DNA from: Corynebacterium sp. P3-F1
GTDB taxonomy: Bacteria > Actinomycetota > Actinomycetes > Mycobacteriales > Mycobacteriaceae
Length of the DNA: 64,000 bases
NCBI RefSeq assembly: GCF_030503635.1
Contig: NZ_CP129965.1
Location: forward strand, 1,736,001 to 1,800,000
Direction: 5' to 3'
The notes under the pieces: model-generated
Database searches by the model: none
What the model was told of the DNA's origin: nothing
Seen by the model: the letters and a program-made list of their open reading frames with translations, nothing else
Shown: piece by piece, positions 34,930 through 43,787 of the stretch
How the letters are laid out: each line of letters opens with the position of its first letter
Position numbering within the stretch: the first letter of the stretch is position 1
Position numbers and translations under genes: made by a program

Positions 34930-36615
34930 TTAAACGGTAGATTGTCCGGGAAGTTCAGGCCGGATCACTTTGCCCATCGGGTTGCGCGGGAAATCGGCCA
35001 CAAAGAATACATCTCTCGGTGCATGAGCATCTGAAAGACCAGCCGTCACGATTCGTCGCACTTCCACGTCGTCGAGTTCGTTTGCGGTTACCCCGTCCTC
35101 ACGAATTACGTAGGCTCGCAGAGCTTGCCCATAGTGAGGATCTGAGACACCATGAACATGGACATCGTCAATCCTTTCGTCCCGAACGAGGAGATCCTCA
35201 ATCTCCGAAGGGAAGATTTTCTCGCCATACTGTGTGATTACAAGGTCATCTGCTCGACCTTTAACGTAAAGCCGATTACCGCGTCGATAGCCGCGATCAC
35301 CCATTCGCAAAAGATTGTTGTTGGTCTTGATCTCGATTGAAGGGTCAGTGTAGCCAACAAACATATCGTATGCGCCGGCGAAAATTTCGCCGATTTCACC
35401 GTCCGGTAGAAGAGTGCCGTCGTCATCACGAATTTCGATAACTGAACCGGGGTGAATAGTGCCTGTGAGTGTCGGATCTGCGGCTAGCTCATCAGCATCG
35501 GAGATGGCTAACCCTGAGGTCTCGGTTGACCCGTAGCAGTTGTGGAAAACTTTTCCGAACTTCTCATTTACTTTCTCGACCTCGTATGAGGTTAGTGGGC
35601 TACCGGAAGAAGTGATGAATTCTAGACCGTCTACTCGGTCGGTTGCGTTCCGGTCGAGGTGAGCGATCATCTCTCGTAAACGAGAGGCTGAACTGATCCA
35701 AGCATTGATGTCGTACTTTTCGAACTGTTCAAGAGCCTTAGAAGAATCGAAGTTCCGCTGCGTAACGATTGTTGAACCGGTGAAGATGCACATGAGCATA
35801 TTGCCCCACCCGTAAAAGTGGAACAGCACCCCGGTTAATAGAACGGACATACCTCTCCGCCACGGGACGGTTCCAAGCAGGGGTCCGATCCCTTGGGGGG
35901 ACTTCAGCTGCCTTCGGATTACACCCTTAGGCATGCCCGTCGTTCCTGATGTCATTACCACATGCTGTGACTTAGTAGGTTTTTCAGGTAGAAGATCGAG
36001 ATCTGTGGAACCGCTCTCGATGACCTGGTCCATTGTAAGGGCATCTGCTGGAAGCATTCCGGGGTCGTCGATATGCCCGATGATGACGGTGCAATTCTCT
36101 TTGGTCTTGTCGGTGAGCCGGTCGTAGAAACTCTGATCGACAATGAGGGTTTCCACCTCGTGGAATTCTAGAACCCGTTCGATCTGGGGTCCAGAACTAT
36201 TAGCGTTGATCATGAAGATGTGATAGCCGACGAACTGGCGGGCGCACAGTGGGAAAATGGAAGCACGACCATTCAAAGCCAAGACGGCTAGGTTACCTCC
36301 ATCGCGGACCCCATTTTGCATCAAACCAGTAGCCAGCCGTACCACACGGTCATAGAACTCGTAGTAGGTCAGCTCTCCGTCGTCATCTACAAGCCCCAGG
36401 CGTTCTGGATGACGCCGAGCGGTGTTGGCAAGGCCGCCGCTTTCAAGCGAGCCAAAACGCTTAATGGTTCTAGCATCTGCTTTGACATCGGCGACAGAGC
36501 CGAGCTCGAAGATGTTGTTCTTTCGGATGACTTTCAAGAAGTAGAAAAATTGACGTATGATTTCCTTTTTTGGTACCCCGTGGTCGGTATCGGGGTGAAG
36601 AGTGTATTTAGACAT
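34930..36615 (-). CDS. AMP-dependent fatty-acid CoA ligase (FadD-like)
   Basis: A 561-residue adenylate-forming enzyme that likely activates a carboxylic acid to acyl-AMP and then acyl-CoA. Core motifs: P-loop-like MTSGTTGMPKGV (A3), YGSTETSG (A5), MGDRGYRRGNRLYVKGRADDLV (A7–A8, with the hinge), and NPMGKVIR with the catalytic Lys (A10). It starts 33 bases after the P450 stop, so it is the second gene of one operon. Island-type base composition. The substrate is inferred to be a fatty or hydroxy-fatty acid from the neighbour; aryl acids are possible. Confidence 0.87.
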   Translation of the reverse strand: MSKYTLHPDTDHGVPKKEIIRQFFYFLKVIRKNNIFELGSVADVKADARTIKRFGSLESGGLANTARRHPERLGLVDDDGELTYYEFYDRVVRLATGLMQNGVRDGGNLAVLALNGRASIFPLCARQFVGYHIFMINANSSGPQIERVLEFHEVETLIVDQSFYDRLTDKTKENCTVIIGHIDDPGMLPADALTMDQVIESGSTDLDLLPEKPTKSQHVVMTSGTTGMPKGVIRRQLKSPQGIGPLLGTVPWRRGMSVLLTGVLFHFYGWGNMLMCIFTGSTIVTQRNFDSSKALEQFEKYDINAWISSASRLREMIAHLDRNATDRVDGLEFITSSGSPLTSYEVEKVNEKFGKVFHNCYGSTETSGLAISDADELAADPTLTGTIHPGSVIEIRDDDGTLLPDGEIGEIFAGAYDMFVGYTDPSIEIKTNNNLLRMGDRGYRRGNRLYVKGRADDLVITQYGEKIFPSEIEDLLVRDERIDDVHVHGVSDPHYGQALRAYVIREDGVTANELDDVEVRRIVTAGLSDAHAPRDVFFVADFPRNPMGKVIRPELPGQSTV

Positions 36616-36648
36616 GTGCGCTTCCTTTCAGTAGCGGGGTGTGCTCGA

Positions 36649-39600
36649 TTAGGTGAATGCCTCTGTTACATAAGTAAAGAGTTCCTGCTCCATATTTCTG
36701 ACTTCTGCAGCAGCCTGTTGCTCATTGAAGCCTCGGTGCTCCGAGATTATCTTTGCGAAAGTCTTACGGACCGCTGGGGCCATCCGCTTGGCATCTCCGC
36801 AAACGAGGGTCTTCGCTCCTTTCTCGAGAAGATTGAACACATCATTGCGATCCGAATAGAGGCGGTCCTGAACATACTTAATGTCCGTACCGCTTTCGCT
36901 TCGACTGTGGTGACGTGAGAACGCGGTGCGAACATCGATTACACCATCCTTCTCCCACTCATGGAGTTCCTCGCTATATAGGAAGTCGGATTCGGGGCCG
37001 TGGCAGCCATAGAAAAACAAAGATTTAGCTGGTGTGATGCCTTCATTGTGGCAACGTGTTGCACGTTCCTCGATGAATGCACGGAGGGGGGCGATCCCAG
37101 TACCAGCGCCGATAAGAATCATTGGTATGGATGGATCTGGCTCCACTTGGAAATGTTTATTTCCGGGCACTACCGAAACCAAGATCTTAGAACCGGCCTG
37201 CTGTTTCGCTAAATAATTGGAAGAAACGCCAGTGAAGGTTCCACGGCCTGACCATGCAGGAGATTCGATGCGGGAGAAGGTCAAAGAAGGCTTTGTCGGT
37301 TCACCGAGAGCAGACGACGAGATTGAGTAGCGACGAGCTCGGAGCGGCTCAAGCATTGAAATGAACTGGCCGAAGGTGAAGTCTACAGATCGGAAAGTTT
37401 CGAGGAAATCTAGGAGCGAGGTCCGCTTCTCGAGCAGCTCGTTGTAAGTTTCGGTTTCAGCGAGTTGCGATAGTTGAGCTTTTTCGGGTGGGCATTGACA
37501 CTGTGCAACTGCTAGATCCAGGTGCCGCTTGCTCAACGGTGTTGCAAGCTCAACGTAGTTTTCAAGTAGATCATTAATTGTCAATACTTGGTCTATGGGC
37601 AGGAACGTGGAGCAACCGGAAAGCTTTATGCGATCTTCCCCTGCTAATTGGAAATGGTCCAACACGCGGTTGACACCGGATGACGAGTTCTTCGGAAGTA
37701 CCTCTAAGTAATCGCCTGTCGAGTATGAAATCCCTTCAGGAAGTTCAAGAACAGCCTTGAATTTCTCGTTCATGGTCCCATCAACGTCTGTGGATAGCTT
37801 TTGAACGCTGGTGACTACTGCTTCGACGAATGGGCCGTCTGTCTCGGCTACCAACATATTCTGACGCCCAGCATCAACTACTGTGACCTCGACGAAGTCT
37901 GACTTGCTGTGATCATCGAACGAAAGATCGAGATCGGCTGCGAGTTTTGACCAAAGTCGTTTTGACCAAGATTCGAAGTCGGCGAGATAGTCTCCCTTCA
38001 TGTCAATTACACCGCGATCAATCAATCGTATGGCTCCGCGAGATTCCATGGCCTCGTCGATCTCGGCTGGAACGCGTTGGAACGTCTCTGCCCAGTCTGA
38101 GTTACCGCTGCCAAGCACAGCAAATTTCACACCTGTTAGTGACGGTGCTTCCTTGCCTGTTATCCAATTGAAGAAACGCTTTGCATTATCCGGGGGGAGA
38201 CCTTCATATGAACTGGTAGCTACGATTGCAATGTCGCCCCCCTGCAGAGAATTGACGGCATCATCGAGATCAGACATGTCGACTTCGAAGCCTTGTGTTT
38301 TGGCAAAAGCCGCTAATTCTTCAGCGTGACTACGAGAGGTTCCGGCGTTAGAACCTACGAGCAGGCGCAGCTTATACCCGTTCGGAGGAGCATCGACCTT
38401 TGTGATTGGTGTCTCTTCTGTCGTGGGAGCGTCAGCGGGAGGCTCGTCGTAGCGCTTGGGTCCGAGGTACGGATATTCTTCCCTCGGTTGGATAGTGACG
38501 AACAGGTCTTTCGGTTTCGAAGTTAGGCCGTCAAGCATTTCCAGTTCATAGCTTGGATTTGCGAAGTTGAAATCCAAGTGTTGAACAATCAACGCAAGCA
38601 TCATGGTGGCTTCTTGGAGCGCGAAGAAGCGGCCGAGACACGATCGTTGCCCATTTCCAAATGGTTTCCACGCATTATGAGGTATTAATTTGGCATTCTC
38701 AGGATCGAACCGTTCCGGTCTGAACTCCTCGGGATTATCCCATACGGCCGGATCACGATGCATGTGTCCGAGGAGAACCAACAGCGTGTCTCCAGGGTTG
38801 ACAGTTACTGGGGTTCCTCCTGTGCCACCGTTCTCACCAATCGTCGTAGTTTCAAAAGGTGTTACTGCATATGCCGGAGCAGTGGGGTACTTCCTTAGAC
38901 CTTCACGAAGTACTTGATCAATGTAGTTTAGATCTTTGAGATCTTCATATTGAGGGAATCTACCGTTGAGGACCGAATCGGTGTTTTCGCGTGCCTTGGT
39001 TAAGACTCGGGGATTACGCATCAATTCGTAGAGAACGAAACTGAGCAGCCCAGAAGTTGTCTCGTGGCCTGCAATTAGAAACGTAATCAACTGATAGCGT
39101 AGGTTTTCGTCGGTCAGACGCTCCCCAGTCTCAGGATCGGTTGCATTCATCATGACATCGAGAACGTCTTCATAGCCCTCTGGGCTAGGATTCCTTCGTC
39201 GTTCCCTAATCAAACTATCAACGGTGTCCTGCATGACCGAGACATCGTTCTTGAACTGGTGATTGCCAATAAGACCAAGATTCTTCTGAATCTTCAAAGC
39301 ATGGGCTCGCTTGCCGGCATGATTCAAGCCACGACCCATTGCGTCGATAAAGGGGTGAAAGCCTTCCGTATAGAATGAATTGAAGCGAAATGTAAATGAG
39401 CAGAGCGCAATGGTGTCGAGCGTCAATCTAGTGAAGTCACCAGCGACATCAATTTCTTCATCGGCTCGTGCTCTCGACCACTTAAGCATAAGCTGGTCTG
39501 CGATGTCTGCCATGCGGTGGTACATTCCGCGCAGAGCAACTGGGCTGAAAGCGGGCATAAGAATTCGATGTGCTTTACCCCACTCCGGATCGTCGAACTC

Positions 39601-39921
39601 GGCGGTAAAAAGGCCGTTACCAGAGAATCCGCTTACTTCTTGGAGGGCGGGGTGGACGACCTTATGAAAACGGGTTTCATCTGAGAGCTCATCGACCAAG
39701 GCGAAAGAGGTCACCACGTAGAACGGTGCAGAGCCGGGTATCTCTTGTCGATAAAAACGCCCGTGTTTTTCAGCCAATCGCGTTCCGGACTGAACGATGT
39801 TGCGTGGATCGAGTGAATAGGCGGTTCCGATTAGCGGGTACGATTTCGGCCCGGGGATAGCGGTGTCAGGGTTAACGCTCGATGAGCCCAGCCTAGGGCG
39901 TTCGGAGGTTTTGGACGTCAT
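36649..39921 (-). CDS. Self-sufficient cytochrome P450–reductase fusion (CYP102/BM3 type)
   Basis: A 1090-residue fusion that hydroxylates fatty acids with NADPH and O2. Residues 1–485 form the P450 domain: I-helix AGHETTSG, the ExxR segment in the K helix, and heme loop FGNGQRSCLGR with ligand Cys428. A flavodoxin-like FMN domain follows (about 515–655, VGSNAGTSRSHAEELA), then FAD/NADPH ferredoxin-reductase domains (ARRYSISSSALGEP, GAGTGIAPLRAF, FYGCHGPESDFLY). Length and order match CYP102A proteins. Two palindromic operators lie upstream. Low GC compared with the chromosome points to gene transfer. Confidence 0.95.
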   Translation of the reverse strand: MTSKTSERPRLGSSSVNPDTAIPGPKSYPLIGTAYSLDPRNIVQSGTRLAEKHGRFYRQEIPGSAPFYVVTSFALVDELSDETRFHKVVHPALQEVSGFSGNGLFTAEFDDPEWGKAHRILMPAFSPVALRGMYHRMADIADQLMLKWSRARADEEIDVAGDFTRLTLDTIALCSFTFRFNSFYTEGFHPFIDAMGRGLNHAGKRAHALKIQKNLGLIGNHQFKNDVSVMQDTVDSLIRERRRNPSPEGYEDVLDVMMNATDPETGERLTDENLRYQLITFLIAGHETTSGLLSFVLYELMRNPRVLTKARENTDSVLNGRFPQYEDLKDLNYIDQVLREGLRKYPTAPAYAVTPFETTTIGENGGTGGTPVTVNPGDTLLVLLGHMHRDPAVWDNPEEFRPERFDPENAKLIPHNAWKPFGNGQRSCLGRFFALQEATMMLALIVQHLDFNFANPSYELEMLDGLTSKPKDLFVTIQPREEYPYLGPKRYDEPPADAPTTEETPITKVDAPPNGYKLRLLVGSNAGTSRSHAEELAAFAKTQGFEVDMSDLDDAVNSLQGGDIAIVATSSYEGLPPDNAKRFFNWITGKEAPSLTGVKFAVLGSGNSDWAETFQRVPAEIDEAMESRGAIRLIDRGVIDMKGDYLADFESWSKRLWSKLAADLDLSFDDHSKSDFVEVTVVDAGRQNMLVAETDGPFVEAVVTSVQKLSTDVDGTMNEKFKAVLELPEGISYSTGDYLEVLPKNSSSGVNRVLDHFQLAGEDRIKLSGCSTFLPIDQVLTINDLLENYVELATPLSKRHLDLAVAQCQCPPEKAQLSQLAETETYNELLEKRTSLLDFLETFRSVDFTFGQFISMLEPLRARRYSISSSALGEPTKPSLTFSRIESPAWSGRGTFTGVSSNYLAKQQAGSKILVSVVPGNKHFQVEPDPSIPMILIGAGTGIAPLRAFIEERATRCHNEGITPAKSLFFYGCHGPESDFLYSEELHEWEKDGVIDVRTAFSRHHSRSESGTDIKYVQDRLYSDRNDVFNLLEKGAKTLVCGDAKRMAPAVRKTFAKIISEHRGFNEQQAAAEVRNMEQELFTYVTEAFT

Positions 39922-40193
39922 GATGATTCCTTAGACCGTTAGAAAGTCGCTTATGGATTCTAGAATTTAGGTAGAGCGTTAACGGCTACCTGAAATGAAA
40001 GTTCTAAAGGTTGCTTAACGCTTGGCCAGGCGTTAAGAGTTCTCCCCCAAAAATTTTCGATGGTTGGAAAACCGGTGAGGTGTATCAGTGGAGTGGTCAA
40101 CGGATACTCCCTGATAAGCATAAGGGCGAATTCGGGTGTCATGTGTATCAATCTTTCTGTATCTAGCTGCCTACGCAGAGGGGGATGGACTGG
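39922..40193. promoter_or_regulatory. Control region upstream of P450 operon with palindromic operators
   Basis: A near-perfect 22-base dyad at 40015–40036 has arms TTAACGC and GCGTTAA around TTGGCCAG; the only asymmetries are two C/T changes. A second dyad, CGTTAACG, lies at 39977–39984, nearer the P450 start. The shared half-site GCGTTAA suggests one TetR-type dimer family binding both. No regulator gene is in the island. A 60-codon open frame crosses this DNA but has no recognisable product. Confidence 0.6.
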
Positions 40194-41324
40194 TTAACTG
40201 AAGTATGTTTCAGTAATGCGCTTAGCGTAGTAGACGTGTCCGGCATCGGTTAGGTGGCCTGCGAGCTTGTGTGAGGCATCGTCTGAAATGGAAGCGCCGT
40301 AACGGCCCGGATCGTTCGAGCAACCATTCTTTCCGCTTTCTACGGAAATTTCGGCAACCATGTCAAGAAACTCGCTATTCGTATCAGCGGCAGCTCGTCG
40401 CTGCTGCTCGCGAATTTCGTCTTGGTAGTAGGCTACCAACGGAAAGTACCAGTGACTGGTAACGTTTAAAAGATTAGATCCACAGGTGTGGTTGAAACCA
40501 TCTGTCTCATCGGGAATCCCGAGGATGATCACCTTGGCGCTAGGCGCGGTTTCCTTGATGCGATTAATTGCTCCCACCATCGCCTCGTTGAAGCGTTTCA
40601 TCCGTTGTTCCTGGGTGGTTTTTGAAGGGAAGTTACTGGGCTGGTAGGTGTCGTTCACGCCAGCGCTGATGGTGACCAGCCGGGTATTGGAATCAAGACT
40701 GCCATCCCTGATGGCTCGTTCAACTTGCTGACGAACTGTGTCATGTGGAATCGAATCATTTTCCGTAGGTTCTACATAAGCAGTGGCACCGGGGCACGAG
40801 TAGTCTTCTAGGCGCAGACCGGTGCTTCGCGCGGCCTGAGCTGCAAAATTGTTGGGGTCCTGCGCACAAAAACCTTCTCGGATCGTCGGCCATTGTATCG
40901 AGGGGTTTTTCAGCTTCGCTCGGTAGACGGTGACATCCAAGGCGGTCGGATTCGCAGCTACTGAGTCGCCAAAGCTGACGTAGCTTTCCTTAACGTGGCT
41001 ATTGACTGGTGGGGCCGGCTCTAATTCTTCAAGCTGGGGAACGTTAGGCGCAGGAAGCGAAGGAACTTGAGGAAGGTTAGGCGCGGGAAGGTTAGGGACT
41101 TGGGGAAGGTTAGGCGCGGGAAGGTTAGGGACTTGGGGAAGGTTAGGCGCGGGAAGGTTAGGGACTTGGGGAAGGTTAGGCGCGGGAAGGTTAGGGACTT
41201 GGGGAAGGTTAGGAGCGATGGGTGCTGAGAGTTCAGGCAGATTAGGCGCAGCATCGGCAACTGGGAGCATAGCGCCACAGGCCAATGCGGTCAGGAGAGT
41301 AGCACCAAATTTATAAAACCTCAT
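40194..41324 (-). CDS. Secreted SGNH/GDSL lipase with proline-rich repeats
   Basis: A 376-residue exported hydrolase. A signal peptide of about 25 residues ends at ADA. Residues about 27–95 consist of the unit NLPAPNLPQVP repeated in tandem. The SGNH catalytic domain follows: block I YVSFGDSVAANPT with the nucleophile Ser, block III AGVNDTYQ with Asn, and block V DAGHVYYA with Asp and His. Six cysteines in the domain fit disulfides. It is closest to corynebacterial/mycobacterial secreted lipases acting on ester lipids. Same strand as the P450 operon, 272 bases upstream of it. Confidence 0.88.
   Translation of the reverse strand: MRFYKFGATLLTALACGAMLPVADAAPNLPELSAPIAPNLPQVPNLPAPNLPQVPNLPAPNLPQVPNLPAPNLPQVPNLPAPNLPQVPSLPAPNVPQLEELEPAPPVNSHVKESYVSFGDSVAANPTALDVTVYRAKLKNPSIQWPTIREGFCAQDPNNFAAQAARSTGLRLEDYSCPGATAYVEPTENDSIPHDTVRQQVERAIRDGSLDSNTRLVTISAGVNDTYQPSNFPSKTTQEQRMKRFNEAMVGAINRIKETAPSAKVIILGIPDETDGFNHTCGSNLLNVTSHWYFPLVAYYQDEIREQQRRAAADTNSEFLDMVAEISVESGKNGCSNDPGRYGASISDDASHKLAGHLTDAGHVYYAKRITETYFS
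41042..41215 (-). repeat. 33-bp tandem repeat inside lipase gene
   Basis: Four identical 33-base units start at 41075, 41108, 41141 and 41174; a diverged unit lies at 41042–41074 and a partial one at 41207–41215. Each encodes 11 residues. Exact identity of the DNA units shows recent expansion, and the copy number is likely to vary between strains. Confidence 0.95.
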
Positions 41325-41535
41325 GTGTTCCTTTCCGGCGATATTCGTGTCGCCTAGTTATACTTAAGCCCTCCAAAGGGTTTCCGAAGATAGTAGCTCA
41401 TCCAGATCCAGCCGGCATCTTTTTGCAACTTTAGTCATATCTGGCCAACAAGTGACGTACAGAGTTTTACTATCTTTGAAGGGAATCTCGCCTTAAAATT
41501 CAACAGATGGAACAGGTGGAACGAAGGGAGCTTGC
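41325..41535. other. AT-rich junction between island and chrA
   Basis: A 211-base gene-free stretch with low GC that ends abruptly at the GC-rich chrA gene. It contains GTTATA (41358–41363), a possible -10 box of the lipase on the minus strand. No IS end or tRNA is present, so the mechanism that formed this right-hand boundary is not visible. Confidence 0.5.
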
Positions 41536-42708
41536 ATGACTTCGCCATTGTGCATCTTCAGAATCTTCCTCCGCCTCGGCTGCACCTCGTTCGGCGGGCC
41601 GACGGCGCACCTGGGGTATTTCCGCGACGAATTCGTGGAGAAGCGGAAGTGGTTTTCGGACAAGCAGTACGCCGACCTGGTGGCGCTGTGCCAATTCCTG
41701 CCCGGGCCGGCGTCGAGCCAGGTGGGTATGGCGATCGGCCTGCAGCGCGCCGGGTACCTGGGCATGTTCCTGGCGTGGGTGGGCTTCACGCTGCCGTCGG
41801 TGCTGCTCATGGTGGCGTTCGCGCTGGGCGTCGCGCAGTTGGGCGATATCAGCGAGGCAGGCTGGCTGCTCGGTCTGAAGGCTGCGGCTGTCGCTGTCGT
41901 GGCGCAGGCTGTGTACGGCATGACGAAGAACCTGGTCACCGGCAAGATTCACGCCGCGATCGCCGTGGCTGCGCTGGTGCTCGTTCTGCTCGTGCCGCAC
42001 CCGCTCATCCAGGTCGGGGCGATCGTGCTCGGCATTGTTGCTGGTCTGGCGTTCCTGCGCGTCAAGAAGGAGGCGGACGACCAGCCCCAGGCTGAGAGCG
42101 GGTCGCGCACCTTCGGCATCGTCTGCCTGGTGCTGTTCTTCGCGTTGCTGTTTGTGCTTCCGCTGGTGGCGAGGCTGATCGGCACGACCGGCGCGGATAT
42201 TTTCGACACCTTCTACCGCGCGGGCGCCCTCGTTTTCGGCGGCGGCCACGTGGTGCTGCCGCTGCTGGAGACCGTCACGGTCGGCCCCGGGCTCGTGGAC
42301 CACGACACCTTCCTCGCCGGCTACGGCGCCGCCCAGGCCATGCCGGGCCCGCTGTTCACTTTCGCGTCCTTCCTCGGTGCGAGTGCGCAGGGCATGAACT
42401 GGGCGTTGGGGGCGACGATTGCCACCGTCGCGATCTTCCTGCCCGCGGCGCTGCTCGTCCTCGGCGCGATCCCGTTCTGGGAGCGCCTCCGCACGATGCC
42501 GCGCGCGGGTGTCGCTTTCGCCGGCGCGAACGCCGCAGTGGTGGGCATTCTCGGTGCCGCGCTGTACACCCCGGTCTTCACCGCCGGCATCACAGGCGTG
42601 GTCACGCTGTCCATCGCTGTGGTCTGCTACGCCGCGCTGACCTCGTTGAAGGTCCCGCCGTGGGCCGTGGTCATCGGTGCGGCCCTCGTCGGATGGATCG
42701 CGCTGTGA
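41536..42708 (+). CDS. chrA: Chromate/anion transporter ChrA family
   Basis: A 390-residue membrane protein with two homologous CHR halves. The first has FGGPTAHLGYFRDEFVEK and the second FGGGHVVLPLLE, with the paired PGPASSQVG and PGPLFTFAS motifs. About ten to twelve hydrophobic segments are seen. In the family it exports chromate, though some members may carry sulfate. GAAGGGAG stands before the ATG. The stop overlaps the GTG of the next gene by three bases (GTGA), giving coupling. Confidence 0.9.
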   Translation: MTSPLCIFRIFLRLGCTSFGGPTAHLGYFRDEFVEKRKWFSDKQYADLVALCQFLPGPASSQVGMAIGLQRAGYLGMFLAWVGFTLPSVLLMVAFALGVAQLGDISEAGWLLGLKAAAVAVVAQAVYGMTKNLVTGKIHAAIAVAALVLVLLVPHPLIQVGAIVLGIVAGLAFLRVKKEADDQPQAESGSRTFGIVCLVLFFALLFVLPLVARLIGTTGADIFDTFYRAGALVFGGGHVVLPLLETVTVGPGLVDHDTFLAGYGAAQAMPGPLFTFASFLGASAQGMNWALGATIATVAIFLPAALLVLGAIPFWERLRTMPRAGVAFAGANAAVVGILGAALYTPVFTAGITGVVTLSIAVVCYAALTSLKVPPWAVVIGAALVGWIAL

Positions 42709-43706
42709 ACCCGCTCTTCGAGGTTTCCGACACACCGCACTGGCAGCTCCCCGGCTTCCAGCGCACCTTCCGGCCGGGCGAGCTCACCTTCGGACTCACC
42801 TTGCCCATCGAGGAAGACGCAGAGGAGAACCCGCTCGACAGCCTGGACAACCAGCTGCGCCTCATCCGCAAGGCCGAGGCTGGGGGAGTGGCCGCCATCT
42901 GGGTGCGCGACATCCCGCTGCGCGTCGAGACGTTCGGCGATGTCGGCCAGGTCTACGACCCCTGGATGTACCTGAGCTACATAGCCGCGGACACCTCTTC
43001 GATCGCGCTCGGCACCGCCGCCATCGTCGTGCCATTCCAGCACCCGCTGCTCATGGCCAAGCGCGCCGGAACCATCGACCGGCTTTCCGGCGGCCGCTTC
43101 CTCATGGGCGTGGCCACGGGCGACCGCCCCGAGGAGTTCCCCGCGTTCGGCCAGGACAAGGGCAACCGCGACGAGGAGTTCCGCGAGAGAATCGCCGCTT
43201 ATCGACGAGCCACCCTCACCACCCACACCCCCATCCGCTGGTCCGGCGGCCGAATGGGCGGCGCAGACGTGGTGCCGAAACCCCTGGCCCGTGAGGTTCC
43301 CCTGCTGGCCACCGGCTCGTGCCAGCAAACCCTCGAGTGGCGCGCCGAGCATGCCCACGGCTGGTTGATGTACCACAAGGGATTGGAGATCCAGCGCCAG
43401 AACGTGCGCAATTGGAATGCCGCGGTCGCTGACTGGGCAGCCCGATCAGGTGCCGAGGGCACCCCGGCCGCCTTCAAGCCCTTTGCCGAATCGCTCTGGC
43501 TTGACCTGCACGAGGATCCGGACGCGCCTGCCGCCGGCGGCAGCTTCGGCTACCGCCTCGGCCGCAACACCTTGATCGAGCTGTTGCACTCGCAGCGCGC
43601 GGTGGGGATCAGCCACGTCATGGTGAATTTCCGCTCCAGCAAACGGTCTGCGGAGGAGCAGATCGACGAGCTCATCGAGTACGTCATCCCAGCCCTCCGC
43701 CGTTAA
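42705..43706 (+). CDS. Luciferase-like flavin oxidoreductase, BA3436 type
   Basis: A 333-residue LLM-class protein. The start FQRTFRPGELTFGLTLPIEE, then VRDIPLRVETFGDVGQVYDPW and LSGGRFLMGVATGDRPEEFPAFG, match the TIGR03571 (BA3436) family. These proteins bind FMN/F420 in a TIM barrel; substrates are unknown. The GTG at 42705 overlaps the chrA stop; the ATG at 42693 is an alternative. A GCTTATCGACG word at 43197–43207 is read in the unusual frame Ala-Tyr-Arg using the codon CGA. Confidence 0.87.
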   Translation: MNPLFEVSDTPHWQLPGFQRTFRPGELTFGLTLPIEEDAEENPLDSLDNQLRLIRKAEAGGVAAIWVRDIPLRVETFGDVGQVYDPWMYLSYIAADTSSIALGTAAIVVPFQHPLLMAKRAGTIDRLSGGRFLMGVATGDRPEEFPAFGQDKGNRDEEFRERIAAYRRATLTTHTPIRWSGGRMGGADVVPKPLAREVPLLATGSCQQTLEWRAEHAHGWLMYHKGLEIQRQNVRNWNAAVADWAARSGAEGTPAAFKPFAESLWLDLHEDPDAPAAGGSFGYRLGRNTLIELLHSQRAVGISHVMVNFRSSKRSAEEQIDELIEYVIPALRR

Positions 43707-43787
43707 GCGTGGCCCCCAACGCGGGCACCCTCAGCGCGGCACCCGGCTAGCTGGGTTTGCGGCCCGAGGTTCGCCAACCGGCACCCG

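Noticed and set aside
39960..40151. 60–63 codon minus-strand frame upstream of the P450
   Set aside because: It overlaps both palindromic operators, lacks a good ribosome-binding site and resembles nothing known; better explained as control DNA.
41042..41215. CRISPR-like array
   Set aside because: The 33-base repeats are tandem without spacers and keep the lipase reading frame.
34754..41459. TACGTCAC at 34754 and GTGACGTA at 41452 as island border repeats
   Set aside because: Eight bases inverted, not at sharp composition borders and likely chance; no direct attachment-site repeat was found.
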